This document shows positions 17,137-25,639 of a stretch of 64,000 nucleotides of DNA, piece by piece. The notes beneath the pieces are model-generated. The model saw only the letters and a program-made list of their open reading frames with translations, did no database searches and was not told where the DNA came from. Source of the stretch: Planctomycetota bacterium (GTDB lineage Bacteria > Planctomycetota > J058 > J103); the NCBI GenBank assembly GCA_026004615.1, contig BPJM01000002.1, forward strand, positions 186,001 through 250,000, read 5' to 3'. How positions within the stretch are numbered: the stretch's first letter is position 1; every line of letters starts with the position of its first letter. Both the position numbers and the translations under genes were made by a program.

Positions 17137-19092
17137 TTGAAGCTGACCGGACGGGTGCTGCACCTGGTCGATGATCCGGCGCTGCTGCGCGCGCAGCTGC
17201 AGGGTCGGGATCTGAGCCCGGCCGAGCTCACAGGCGCGCGCTACGTCTATGGCGTCAACACCGACGCCATGATCTCGGGCCGCGCCTGCACGCTCGGCTA
17301 CACCCCCGAGGTGCTCGGCCCGCACTTCCTGGCGGACTTCCTGGAGGTCGTGCGCGAGGGAGAGATCCAGGCCGGCGGCTTCCAGGTCATCGTCGGCGGC
17401 CATGCCTACGGTAGCGGCAGCTCGCGCGAGGTCGCGGTGGTGGCGCACCGCGGCGCGGGCATCGAGCTGGTGGTGGCCGACAGCTTCCAGCGCATCTTCC
17501 AGGAGAACATGGTCTACAGCGGCATGCCGTTCACCACCGACCGCGGCGTGCTGGCGCGGCTGCAGGCCGGCGAGGAGATCGCGCTCGCGGAGCTGTTCCG
17601 CGAGCTGCCGCCGTTCTTCCGGGCGGTGGGCGAGAGCGGGGGGCTCTTGCGATACGGCTCGCGGCTGCTGCAGGGCGAGATCGGACCCAGCTACGAGACC
17701 GCCCGCGCCCCGCGCCCCATGAACATCGCCGAGAAGATCATCGCTGCCCGGACCTGGTGCGGCGCGGGCCGGCCCGACGGGGTGGCGTCGGTGGCCCCGG
17801 GCGAGCAGGTGCTGGTGCGGGCGGCGTTCCGCGGCGTGCACGAGTACACCGCCGGCATGGTGATCTCGCTCTACCAGCAGGAGTGGGGCCAGGCGCCGAT
17901 GTACGCCCCGGAGCTGGTCGCCGCCTTCGAGGACCACTTCGTGCTGATCTCGCACGAGGCGGTGCCCGAGGGCGTGCGCAGGCTGCGCATGGCACCGGCG
18001 CAGCGGCTGACCGAGGAGATGGTCCGGGCCTGCGAGCGCAACGGCATCCGGTTGCACGGACCGGGGCGCCCCTTCCCTCCCGGGGTCTGCCACCGCATCG
18101 TGCTCGAGCAGTACGCGCGGCCGGGTGATGTGGTCGTCCTCACCGACTCGCACACGCCGACGGCCGGTGTGCTCAACGCCTTCGCGTTCGGCGTCGGCTC
18201 GACCGCCATGGCGTTTGCGCTGCGGACCGGGCTGGTCCCGGTCACGGTGCCGAAGGTGGTGCGGATCGAGGTGTACGGCCAGGCGGCGGGCCTGCTCAGC
18301 CCCAAGGACCTGATCCTGCACATCATCGGCGATCCCTACTTCCGCGAGGAGCACTGGCGCAGCACTCCGACCGACACCTGTATGATCGAGTTCGCCGGTC
18401 CGGCACTGGCGCAGTGGGACGTCGACGAGCTCAGCGTGCTGACCAACATGACGGTCGAGGGCGGGCTCATGACCGGGGTGCTGGAGCCGTGTGCGCCCAT
18501 CGTGGAGTTCCTGCGCGAGCGGCGTGGGCTCGAGGCCGAGCCGCTGCTGGTGTGGCCGGATCCCGACGCGCACTACGAGCGGGTCATACGGATCGATCTC
18601 GGCGAGGTCCCGCTGACGATCGCCACTCCGGGGGATTCGCGCAACCGCGCGCCGCTCGCCGCGTACGAAGGCACCGCGGTCCACAACGTGGTGGTCGCCT
18701 CGTGCACCGGTGGCTCGGTGGCCGACCTGCGCGCGGCTGCCCGCGTGCTGCGGGGGCGGCGGCTGGCGCCCGGAGTGCGGCTCACGGTGACGCCGTCCTC
18801 GGCCCAGGTCGAGGAGCAGGCCGCGCGCGAGGGGCTGCTGGATCTGTTCCGCTCGCTCGGCGCCGTGGTGACCCCGCCGGGCTGCGGCTCCTGCATCGGC
18901 AACGGCCCGGGGATCCCGCTGCCCGGCGAGGTCACCGTCTCGACGACGAATCGCAACTTCGCGCGCCGCATGGGCGCGCCGGGGCCGGTCTACCTGGTCT
19001 CCCCGGCGGTCGCCGCCGCCTCCGCGGTCACCGGCCGGCTGACCGACCCGCGGCGCCTTGAGCCCTGCGACGCCACCGCGGCGGCCGGCTGA
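17137..19092 (+). CDS. Fused aconitase/3-isopropylmalate-dehydratase-like hydro-lyase, swivel domain first
   Basis: 651 residues from a TTG preceded by GGAGAG. Residues 1-190 are the swivel (small-subunit) domain: ISGRACTLGYTPEVLGPHFL and GGHAYGSGSSREVAVVAHRG, then FQRIFQENMVYSGMP. Residues 195-651 are the 4Fe-4S (large-subunit) domain starting MNIAEKIIAARTW: LTDSHTPTAGVLNAFAFGVG, ASCTGGSVADL with the first cluster Cys, and PPGCGSCIGNGPG with the other two. The order is the reverse of AcnA and recalls AcnB, but the AcnB HEAT-like N-terminal domain is absent. It should dehydrate/hydrate a di- or tricarboxylate; aconitate, isopropylmalate or another substrate are all possible. No leu or TCA gene neighbours help. 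Confidence 0.85.
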   Translation: MKLTGRVLHLVDDPALLRAQLQGRDLSPAELTGARYVYGVNTDAMISGRACTLGYTPEVLGPHFLADFLEVVREGEIQAGGFQVIVGGHAYGSGSSREVAVVAHRGAGIELVVADSFQRIFQENMVYSGMPFTTDRGVLARLQAGEEIALAELFRELPPFFRAVGESGGLLRYGSRLLQGEIGPSYETARAPRPMNIAEKIIAARTWCGAGRPDGVASVAPGEQVLVRAAFRGVHEYTAGMVISLYQQEWGQAPMYAPELVAAFEDHFVLISHEAVPEGVRRLRMAPAQRLTEEMVRACERNGIRLHGPGRPFPPGVCHRIVLEQYARPGDVVVLTDSHTPTAGVLNAFAFGVGSTAMAFALRTGLVPVTVPKVVRIEVYGQAAGLLSPKDLILHIIGDPYFREEHWRSTPTDTCMIEFAGPALAQWDVDELSVLTNMTVEGGLMTGVLEPCAPIVEFLRERRGLEAEPLLVWPDPDAHYERVIRIDLGEVPLTIATPGDSRNRAPLAAYEGTAVHNVVVASCTGGSVADLRAAARVLRGRRLAPGVRLTVTPSSAQVEEQAAREGLLDLFRSLGAVVTPPGCGSCIGNGPGIPLPGEVTVSTTNRNFARRMGAPGPVYLVSPAVAAASAVTGRLTDPRRLEPCDATAAAG

Positions 19093-19113
19093 GCAGCGGC
19101 AGCGGCCGTCCGG

Positions 19114-19416
19114 CTAGCCCTGGACGTCCGCCAGCACCTCCTCGGCGAGCCGGTCGAAGGTCGCCACCGGCACCGCCTCCGAGGTGGCGAACCCGATCCC
19201 TGTCAGCCGCGTCAGCGCCAGCGAGGCGCGCAGCGCCGCCTGCCCGTTCGGGAAGGTGGCGATGATGCACAGGTCGCGTTCGCCCAGAAGTGCGTGGATG
19301 CTCTGCACCTCGCCCCCCGCCTTGCGGATCGCCTCGCCGGCGCGCTCGGTCCGCTCGGCGGCGATGCCCTTGATCGCCTCGGTGGTGTAGCGCCCGAACA
19401 TGAAATAGGTCGGCAT
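19114..19416 (-). CDS. GYD-domain protein
   Basis: 100 residues: MPTYFMFGRYTTEAIKGIAA at the start, then GGEVQSIHALLGERDLCII and a ferredoxin-like alpha-beta pattern. This fits the GYD family of small (about 95-100 residue) stress-associated or hypothetical proteins. Function unknown. Convergent with the aconitase-like gene, 21 bases apart. Confidence 0.8.
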   Translation of the reverse strand: MPTYFMFGRYTTEAIKGIAAERTERAGEAIRKAGGEVQSIHALLGERDLCIIATFPNGQAALRASLALTRLTGIGFATSEAVPVATFDRLAEEVLADVQG

Positions 19417-19521
19417 GGCCTCGCTCCCTCCCCGGTTCGCTGTTCCGTCCGTGCAGAGCTAGATCCCGCCCGCTGCCGCCGTCAAGCCCTCACGCATGCC
19501 GCGCCGCCAGCGCGGCGCGGC

Positions 19522-20400
19522 TCAGCCGGCGTCAGCTGCCAGCTCCAGCACCATGCGGCGCACCAGGCGTGCCAGCACCTCGCGGCGGTAGGCGGCCGTC
19601 GAGCGCACGTCGTCGATGGGGTGGACCTCGGCGGCGGCTGCCGCCGCCGCTCGCTCCGCGGTCGCCGCCCCGGCGGGCCGGCCCTCGCACGCCTGCTCGG
19701 CGCCGCGCAGCCGCCTCGGCACCGGCGCCACCGAGCCGACCCCGAAGCGCACCCCGCGCAAAAGGCCGTCCGGCTCGCGCCGGCAGCACATCGCGAGCAC
19801 CACCTTGCTGATCGCCTGCGCCTGGCGCGTGCCGACCTTGTGAAAGCGCTGCCGCGTCCCCGGGACCGGCACCGGCACCCTGATCCGCGCGATCAGCTCG
19901 CCGGGCGCGAGCAGGGTCTTGCGGTAGCCCAGGTGGAAGGAGCGGTACGGCACCACGCGCTCGCCGGCTGGACCGACCAGGACCAGTTCGGCGTCGAGCG
20001 CCAGCAGCACCGGTGCGGAGTCGGCGGCCGGCGAGGCGTTGGCGAGATTGCCGCCGATGGTGGCGCGGTTCTGGATCTGCCACGCTCCGATCGTCGCGGC
20101 CGCCTCGGCCAGGATCGGCAGGTGCATGCGCACCAGGGGATCGGCCCGGATGGCGGAGAAGGTGCTCGCCGCACCGATCTCCACCACCGGCCCGCCTGCC
20201 GATCCACCGCCCTCCGCCCAGCGGATCCCGCGCAGCTCGGCAAGGCCGAGCAGGTCCACCACGGCGCGGTGGGAGCGCCGCATGGCATGATCGAGCACCA
20301 TGAGATCGGTGCAGCCGGCTACCGGCACCGCTCCCAGTTCCGGGTCACCGAGCAGCGCCACCGCCTCCTGCAGGGAGCGCGGGCGGAACGCGCGGCTCAT
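19522..20400 (-). CDS. Xanthine dehydrogenase family, FAD-binding subunit
   Basis: 292 residues. Medium subunit of a molybdenum hydroxylase, carrying FAD: PVAGCTDLMVLDH, then IQNRATIGGNLANASPAADS (the FAD-binding GGNxxxxSPxxD signature, about residues 115-134) and RKTLLAPGELI. In complex with the 2Fe-2S and Mo subunits encoded just upstream, it passes electrons from xanthine or hypoxanthine to NAD+ or another acceptor. The start overlaps the stop of the 2Fe-2S gene (ATGA). Its place beside uric-acid-pathway genes makes xanthine dehydrogenase more likely than CO dehydrogenase. Confidence 0.9.
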   Translation of the reverse strand: MSRAFRPRSLQEAVALLGDPELGAVPVAGCTDLMVLDHAMRRSHRAVVDLLGLAELRGIRWAEGGGSAGGPVVEIGAASTFSAIRADPLVRMHLPILAEAAATIGAWQIQNRATIGGNLANASPAADSAPVLLALDAELVLVGPAGERVVPYRSFHLGYRKTLLAPGELIARIRVPVPVPGTRQRFHKVGTRQAQAISKVVLAMCCRREPDGLLRGVRFGVGSVAPVPRRLRGAEQACEGRPAGAATAERAAAAAAAEVHPIDDVRSTAAYRREVLARLVRRMVLELAADAG

Positions 20401-20924
20401 GGCGTTGCCTCCCCGGTGCCGGCCGCGGGTGCGCCCCCGCCCTGGCGCGCGGCGATGGTGTGCTCGAGCGCGCGCAGGATGCGTTCGTAGCCGGTGCAGC
20501 GGCACAGGTTGCCCGCCAGCGCCTCGCGCATCCGCGCGCGGTCCGGTCGCGGTTCGCGCTGCAGCAAGGCCCAGGCCGTGAGCACCAGACCCGGGGTGCA
20601 GGCGCCGCACTGCACCCCTCCCGCCTCGACGAAGGCGCGCTGCACCGGCTCCAGCCGGTCCGCGCCGCCGAGCCCCTCGATCGTCTGCACCGCGCGCCCC
20701 TCGCACTGCAGCATCGGCACCAGGCAGGCGCAGACCGGCTCGCCGTCGAGCAGCACCGTGCAGGCCCCGCACTCGCCCTCCCCGCAGCCCTCCTTGGTGC
20801 CGGTCAACCCCAGCTCGTAGCGCAGCACATCGAGCAGTCGCGCCATCGGCTCGCCCTGCCAGCACCGCGGCTCGCCGTTGACCGTGAATCGCACCGTGTC
20901 GCTCACCGCGATGGCCTCCTGCAT
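20397..20924 (-). CDS. Xanthine dehydrogenase family, 2Fe-2S subunit
   Basis: 175 residues with two 2Fe-2S domains. Plant-type cluster: GCGEGECGACTVLLDGEPVC (about residues 47-66). Helical-domain cluster: GGVQCGACTPG and GNLCRCTGYERI. These eight cysteines are in the standard places for the small subunit of molybdenum hydroxylases. The gene begins 4 bases after the large-subunit stop and overlaps the FAD-subunit gene, so the order is Mo subunit, 2Fe-2S, FAD. Confidence 0.95.
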   Translation of the reverse strand: MQEAIAVSDTVRFTVNGEPRCWQGEPMARLLDVLRYELGLTGTKEGCGEGECGACTVLLDGEPVCACLVPMLQCEGRAVQTIEGLGGADRLEPVQRAFVEAGGVQCGACTPGLVLTAWALLQREPRPDRARMREALAGNLCRCTGYERILRALEHTIAARQGGGAPAAGTGEATP

Positions 20925-20927
20925 CCG

Positions 20928-23273
20928 CTACGCGCCCGCGTGCTGCGGCTGGACCACCTGGCCCGCGCGCCGTGCCTCGAGCAGCCGCTCGGGGCTGGCG
21001 GGCAGCGCGTGCACGGCGATGCCGGTGGCGTTCTCGATCGCCGCCACGATGGCCGGGGCGCCGCAGTCCATGGGCAGCTCGCCCACACCCTTGGCGCCGG
21101 AGGGACTGGCGGGCGTCGGATTCTCGATCAGGATCGTCTCCATGTCGGGGGTATCGAGCACGGTCGGGATGATGTAGGTCTGCAGCCGATCGTTGAGGTA
21201 GCGACCGCGCTCGAGCTTGATCTCCTCGAGGTAACCCCACGCCAAGGCCTGCAAGGTGCCCCCTTCGAGCTGTCCCGCGCACAGCACGGGGTGGATCGCC
21301 CGGCCGACGTCCGCCGCGATGGTGACCCGCTCCGGCCGCACGGCGAGGGTATCCGGATCGACGCGCACCTCCACCACGTCGCAGCACCAGCCATAGGCGG
21401 GGTAGGCCGTCCCCTGGTAGGTCTTCTCATCGAAGCGGATCTCGGGGGGCGGCTGGTGCTGCGCGATCCAGCTCGCCTCGCCTCCCGCCGCGAGGTAGGC
21501 GTCTGCCAGTTCGGCAAAGCTGGCGACCACGCGGTCCTGCGGATCGAGCACCTGGCCGCCTACCAGCCGCAGCCGCTCGGCCTTCAGCCCCGCGCGCTCG
21601 GCCGCGAAGGCGAGCAGCCGCGCCCGCAGCTGCGCCGCTGCTCGCTGCAGCACGCCGCCCACGATCATGACGGTGCGCGAGGCGACGGTCGGGCCCGAGT
21701 CCGGCACCGCGGCGGTGTCCGGCTCGTGTACCTGGACCTGCTCGAGCGGCACCCCCGCCGCATCCGCCACCAGCTGGCAGAACACCGCGCTCGTGCCCTG
21801 GCCGAAATCGGTCGAGGCGGCGAGCACCTCGAGCCGCCCCCCGGGCAGCAGCCGCACCCCGGCCCGGGCGCCCAGCCGCCGCTCGCCATCGCCGGTGAAG
21901 CCCGAGCCGTGCCAGACCAGCGCCAGTCCGATGCCCTGCCACGGCTGCCCGTCGTCTGGCCGCCCGCGCGCGCGCTCGCGCTCGATCGCCCGCCACCGCT
22001 CGCGAAAGCGCGTCCGCTCGGCTGCTGCGCGCAGGCACTCCAGCGCGTTGGTGCTGGCGTCGAGCCGCTGCCCGGTCGGGGTCACGTCCCCCGGCCGGTA
22101 TGCGTTGCGCTCGCGGATCGCGAGCGGATCGAGCCCCAGCGCGCGCGCGATCCGGTCCATGTGGCGCTCGGCGGCGAACTGGGTCTGCGGGGCGCCGAAG
22201 CCGCGGAAGGCGCCGTTGGGCGGGGTGTTGGTGGCGAGCACCCGCCCGCGGATGCGCACGTTCGGGCAGCGGTACGGCCCGCCCGCATGCAGCACCGCGC
22301 GGGACAGCACCACCGGCGACAGCGTCACGTACGCGCCCCCATCGAGCAGCACCTCGATGTCCTGCGCCACCAGCGTGCCATCGCGCCTGACACCCGTGCG
22401 ATGCCGCACGCGCGAGGGATGGCGCTTGGTGGTGGCGATGATGTCCTCGTGGCGGTCGTAGACGATCTTGACCGGCCGCCCGCAGCGGCGCGACAACAGC
22501 GCCGCGTGCGCGCAGATGACGTTGGGGAAGTCCTCCTTGCCGCCGAAGCCGCCCCCGGTCGGCGCCTGCCGCACCCGCACCCGCTCGGGGGGCAGCCCGA
22601 ACAGCCGCACCAGCGCCTTGTGGACGTAGTACGGGCACTGCAGCGAGCCGATCACCTCCAGGCCCGCCTCCTCGCCATGCCAGATGCCGATGGCGCCGTG
22701 GGTCTCGATGTAGATGTGCTCCTGGTGGCCGGTCTCGTAGCTGCCCTCGATGATCAGGTCGGCGCCAGCCAGTCCTGCTTCGACGTCGCCGCGTTCCACG
22801 GTACACGCCGCCAGCACCAGCGGTTGCTGCCCGCCCGCCCGCGGATCGCCCCGGAGCGCTTCATCCAGCGTCAGTACCGCCGGCAGCTCCTCGGCCTCGA
22901 CCACCACGCGCGCCGCCGCCGCAAGCGCGCGCGCGCGCGTGGGGGCGGCCACCAGCGCCACCGGCTCGCAGGCATGGTTGACGCGCTCGGCGGCGAGCAC
23001 CGGCCAGTCATCCGCGATGAGCTGGATCACGTTCGGGCCGGGCAGATCGCGCGCGGTGAGCACGACGACCTCGGGATCCGCTGCCAGCGCCGGCGCCGGA
23101 TCGAGGCGCAACAGGCGCGCCGCCGGGTAGGGGCAGCGTACGGTGGCACCGTGCCACATGCCCGGCAGCGCCAGGTCATCCACGTAGCGCGTCGCGCCGG
23201 TGACCTTGGCCGGACCGTCCGGGCGCGGAGGGCTCTTGCCCACCGCGCCGGGTGGCGCCGCCGTACTCGCCAT
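20928..23273 (-). CDS. Xanthine dehydrogenase family, molybdopterin-binding subunit
   Basis: 781 residues. Large catalytic subunit with Mo-pterin-binding signatures TGGGFGGKEDFPN, NGAFRGFGAPQTQFA, and the C-terminal GAKGVGELPMDCGAPAIVAA, whose Glu is the active-site base in xanthine dehydrogenases (GxGE). First gene of the minus-strand xdh operon. With the other two subunits it would turn hypoxanthine and xanthine into urate. The residues distinguishing xanthine from other purines or aldehydes were not checked in an alignment, so substrate rests mainly on context. Confidence 0.92.
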   Translation of the reverse strand: MASTAAPPGAVGKSPPRPDGPAKVTGATRYVDDLALPGMWHGATVRCPYPAARLLRLDPAPALAADPEVVVLTARDLPGPNVIQLIADDWPVLAAERVNHACEPVALVAAPTRARALAAAARVVVEAEELPAVLTLDEALRGDPRAGGQQPLVLAACTVERGDVEAGLAGADLIIEGSYETGHQEHIYIETHGAIGIWHGEEAGLEVIGSLQCPYYVHKALVRLFGLPPERVRVRQAPTGGGFGGKEDFPNVICAHAALLSRRCGRPVKIVYDRHEDIIATTKRHPSRVRHRTGVRRDGTLVAQDIEVLLDGGAYVTLSPVVLSRAVLHAGGPYRCPNVRIRGRVLATNTPPNGAFRGFGAPQTQFAAERHMDRIARALGLDPLAIRERNAYRPGDVTPTGQRLDASTNALECLRAAAERTRFRERWRAIERERARGRPDDGQPWQGIGLALVWHGSGFTGDGERRLGARAGVRLLPGGRLEVLAASTDFGQGTSAVFCQLVADAAGVPLEQVQVHEPDTAAVPDSGPTVASRTVMIVGGVLQRAAAQLRARLLAFAAERAGLKAERLRLVGGQVLDPQDRVVASFAELADAYLAAGGEASWIAQHQPPPEIRFDEKTYQGTAYPAYGWCCDVVEVRVDPDTLAVRPERVTIAADVGRAIHPVLCAGQLEGGTLQALAWGYLEEIKLERGRYLNDRLQTYIIPTVLDTPDMETILIENPTPASPSGAKGVGELPMDCGAPAIVAAIENATGIAVHALPASPERLLEARRAGQVVQPQHAGA

Positions 23274-23394
23274 GGCCCGCCCTCCCGCTGCCGCTCGCCC
23301 GCCGGCACAAACCTAACGGAGCGCGCCGGTGGGGGCAAGCGCGGCGGCCGGCGCACGGCGGTGCCCGGCCCGTCCGCGCGGCGTTCTCGCGCGC

Positions 23395-23424
23395 TTGACC
23401 GGGCTGCGTGCGGCGGGTTACAAA
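23395..23424 (+). promoter_or_regulatory. Candidate sigma-70 promoter for the adenosine deaminase gene
   Basis: TTGACC (23395-23400), an 18-base spacer, then TACAAA (23419-23424), in the 196-base divergent gap between xdh and the deaminase. Predicted start of transcription is near 23431, leaving a leader of about 40 bases. Confidence 0.55.
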
Positions 23425-23469
23425 GGCGCAGGCGCGCGGCCTCACCCTTGCCTCGCCCGAGAGACAGCG

Positions 23470-24504
23470 ATGATCACCCAGTGGTTCGGCACCCGGCGCA
23501 AGAACAAGGTCGAGCTGCACCTGCACCTGGACGGGGCGGTGCGGGTCGAGACGTTTCTCGACGTGGCGCGCCGGCGCGGGATCGAGCTGCCGACCCGCAC
23601 GCCGGAGGGGCTGGCGCGCTACGTGCGCGTGGCGCACGACTGCCGCAGCCTGACCCAGTTCCTCGCCACCTTCGACTTCTTCATCCCCATCATCCAGGAC
23701 GGGGAGGCGATCGAGCGCATCGCATACGAGCTGTGCGAGGACCAGGCGCGGGTGGGGGTGCGCTACTTCGAGGCGCGGTTCTCGCCCCAGCTGCTCGCGC
23801 GGGATGGGCTGGCGGTCGAGGAGGTGGTCGAGCGCGTGCTGGTGGGGCTGGAGCGCGGGCAGCGGGCGTTCGAGGTCGGGGCGCGCGCGATCCTGTGCTG
23901 CATGCGCCACCGCCCCGACTGGTCGATGGAGGTGGTACGGCTAGCGGTGCGCTACCGCGAGCACGGCGTGGTCGGGATCGACCTCGCCGGCGACGAGAGC
24001 CGTTTCGGGGCCGAACTGCATGCCGAGGCGTATCGGGCGGCGCGCGAGATGGGGCTGCACCGGACCGTGCACGCGGGCGAGGCGGGTCCGGCGCACAACA
24101 TCCGCGAGGCGCTCGATCTGCTCGGCGCGGAGCGGATCGGCCACGGCTACCGGCTGGTCGACGATGAGGAGCTGTACGCGCGGGTGCGCGAGGAGGACAT
24201 CCCGCTGGAGTGCTGCCTCACCTCCAGCCTGCAGACCGGGTCGGTGCCGGATCTGGCCACCCATCCGGTGCGCCGATTCGTGCTCGACGGCCTGAACGTG
24301 TCGCTGTCGACCGACGATCCCTCGGTCTCCGGCATCGACCTCGAGCACGAGTACCGGCTCGCGCTGTCCGACCTCGGCTTCGGGCTCGCCGATCTGACCC
24401 GCATGGTGTTCAACGCTGCGCGCTCGTCGTTCTTGCCGCCCGCGGAACAGCGCCGTCTGATCGCCGAGCTCAAGCGGGAGTACCTGCCCCCGGACGTGCT
24501 CTAG
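23470..24504 (+). CDS. Adenosine deaminase
   Basis: 344 residues. Zinc-dependent deaminase turning adenosine (or deoxyadenosine) into inosine. Motifs in order: KVELHLHLDGAV (two zinc His, about residues 14-25), HRTVHAGEAG with the zinc His and catalytic Glu, RIGHGYRL with the catalytic His, and SLSTDDPSVSG with the zinc Asp (about residues 278-288). Adenine deaminase is a less likely alternative. The ATG at 23470 follows GAGAGACAGCG. Divergent from the xdh operon, it feeds inosine into the same purine-degradation route. Confidence 0.9.
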   Translation: MITQWFGTRRKNKVELHLHLDGAVRVETFLDVARRRGIELPTRTPEGLARYVRVAHDCRSLTQFLATFDFFIPIIQDGEAIERIAYELCEDQARVGVRYFEARFSPQLLARDGLAVEEVVERVLVGLERGQRAFEVGARAILCCMRHRPDWSMEVVRLAVRYREHGVVGIDLAGDESRFGAELHAEAYRAAREMGLHRTVHAGEAGPAHNIREALDLLGAERIGHGYRLVDDEELYARVREEDIPLECCLTSSLQTGSVPDLATHPVRRFVLDGLNVSLSTDDPSVSGIDLEHEYRLALSDLGFGLADLTRMVFNAARSSFLPPAEQRRLIAELKREYLPPDVL

Positions 24505-24712
24505 CGGTGCGGCTGTCCGTGCAGCTGCCCGCGCCTGTGGCCGGTGGGCGGGGCGGAGGGAACCGGGAGCGCGGGCGCCACTGCGGGGAGCAGCCACGCC
24601 GGGGGCACGACCGCGCATGGCGAGCAAGGGCGGTTCGCCTCCGCCTGCCTCCCATCCGGAACCAGGGCAACGGGCAGGGGCAAACAGGCGCCGGCCGCTC
24701 GCAACTCCGCTC

Positions 24713-25057
24713 TCAGCTACCGCGGTACGTGGTGTAGCCGTACGGGCTCAACAGCAGCGGCACGTGGTGGTGCTCGCCCGCGGCGCGCACCTCGAACACC
24801 ACGTGCACGTAAGGGTAGAACCCCTCGGTCTCGGTGGCGGCGAAATAGGCGGCGGTGTCGAACACCAGCCGGTACAGCCCCGGCTGCAGCGGGCGCGCCG
24901 GCGGCAGCAGCGCCCCGATGCGGCCGCCGGCATCGGTCAGGCCGCTGGCGAGCTCGCGCCAGGCGCCGTCTTCGTCCTTGAACTCCAGCCGCACGGGCAG
25001 GCCCGCCGCCGGACGGCCGCGCGCGGTATCCAGCACATGGGTCGAGATGGTGCTCAT
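24713..25057 (-). CDS. 5-hydroxyisourate hydrolase (transthyretin-like)
   Basis: 114 residues. Hydrolyses 5-hydroxyisourate, the uricase product, to OHCU. It shows the start ISTHVLDTARGRPAAGL with the catalytic His, a mid-section GRIGALLPPARPLQPGLYRL, and the diagnostic C-terminal tetrapeptide YRGS. Length matches the family. The start overlaps the stop of the OHCU decarboxylase gene (ATGA), so the next pathway enzyme is translationally coupled. Confidence 0.95.
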   Translation of the reverse strand: MSTISTHVLDTARGRPAAGLPVRLEFKDEDGAWRELASGLTDAGGRIGALLPPARPLQPGLYRLVFDTAAYFAATETEGFYPYVHVVFEVRAAGEHHHVPLLLSPYGYTTYRGS

Positions 25058-25596
25058 GGCTGCAATAGCTTCTCCAGACGCAGTCGGGTGATCCTGTCCT
25101 GCTCGGCGGCGGCAAGCCGGAGTTCGGTCTCGGGATCGTTGGCGAGCCGGGCGCGCAGCGCCTGCAGCAGCTCGGCGGCAGTGCGCCCGCTCGCGCACAC
25201 GATGAAGATGTGCCCGAAGCGGCGCTCGTACTCCCGGTTGCCGGCCATGAGCTCCTGCAGCAGCGCCTCCGGAGCGCCCTGCACACCAGCCTGCTCGCCT
25301 TCCGACCAGCTGCCGCCCCGGCCGGCGAAGCGTTCCCGCAGCCGCTGCAGGTCTCCGATGCGCGGATGGGCCGCAAACGCTTCCAGCCAGTCCGCCCGCT
25401 CCAGCGCCCACCAGACCTCCGAGGCAGCCTGCTGGAGCGCCTGCAGCGAGGCAAATGGCCGCCGCGCCGCCATCGCCTCCGCCCACCGCCGCGCCCCGCA
25501 GCAGCGGAGCAACTCCGCCACCGCGCGCGCGGCGGGCAGCGCGTTCAGCCAGGTAAGCCGCTGCTCGCTCGATGCGTCCATCGGCGCCGCGTCCAC
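25054..25596 (-). CDS. OHCU decarboxylase
   Basis: About 180 residues. Decarboxylates 2-oxo-4-hydroxy-4-carboxy-5-ureidoimidazoline to S-allantoin. It contains AAHPRIGD with the catalytic His, a Glu-rich segment after it, and NREYERRFGHIFIVCASGRT, the family signature. Start choice: GTG at 25596, with GGAGGG/GAGGGGAG upstream, or ATG at 25581 with no clear ribosome-binding site. Overlaps the HIU hydrolase gene. Confidence 0.92.
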   Translation of the reverse strand: MDAAPMDASSEQRLTWLNALPAARAVAELLRCCGARRWAEAMAARRPFASLQALQQAASEVWWALERADWLEAFAAHPRIGDLQRLRERFAGRGGSWSEGEQAGVQGAPEALLQELMAGNREYERRFGHIFIVCASGRTAAELLQALRARLANDPETELRLAAAEQDRITRLRLEKLLQP

Positions 25597-25639
25597 CTCC
25601 CCTCGCCCTCCCTGCGCGTGCGCCAGCGGCCACCCGCTC

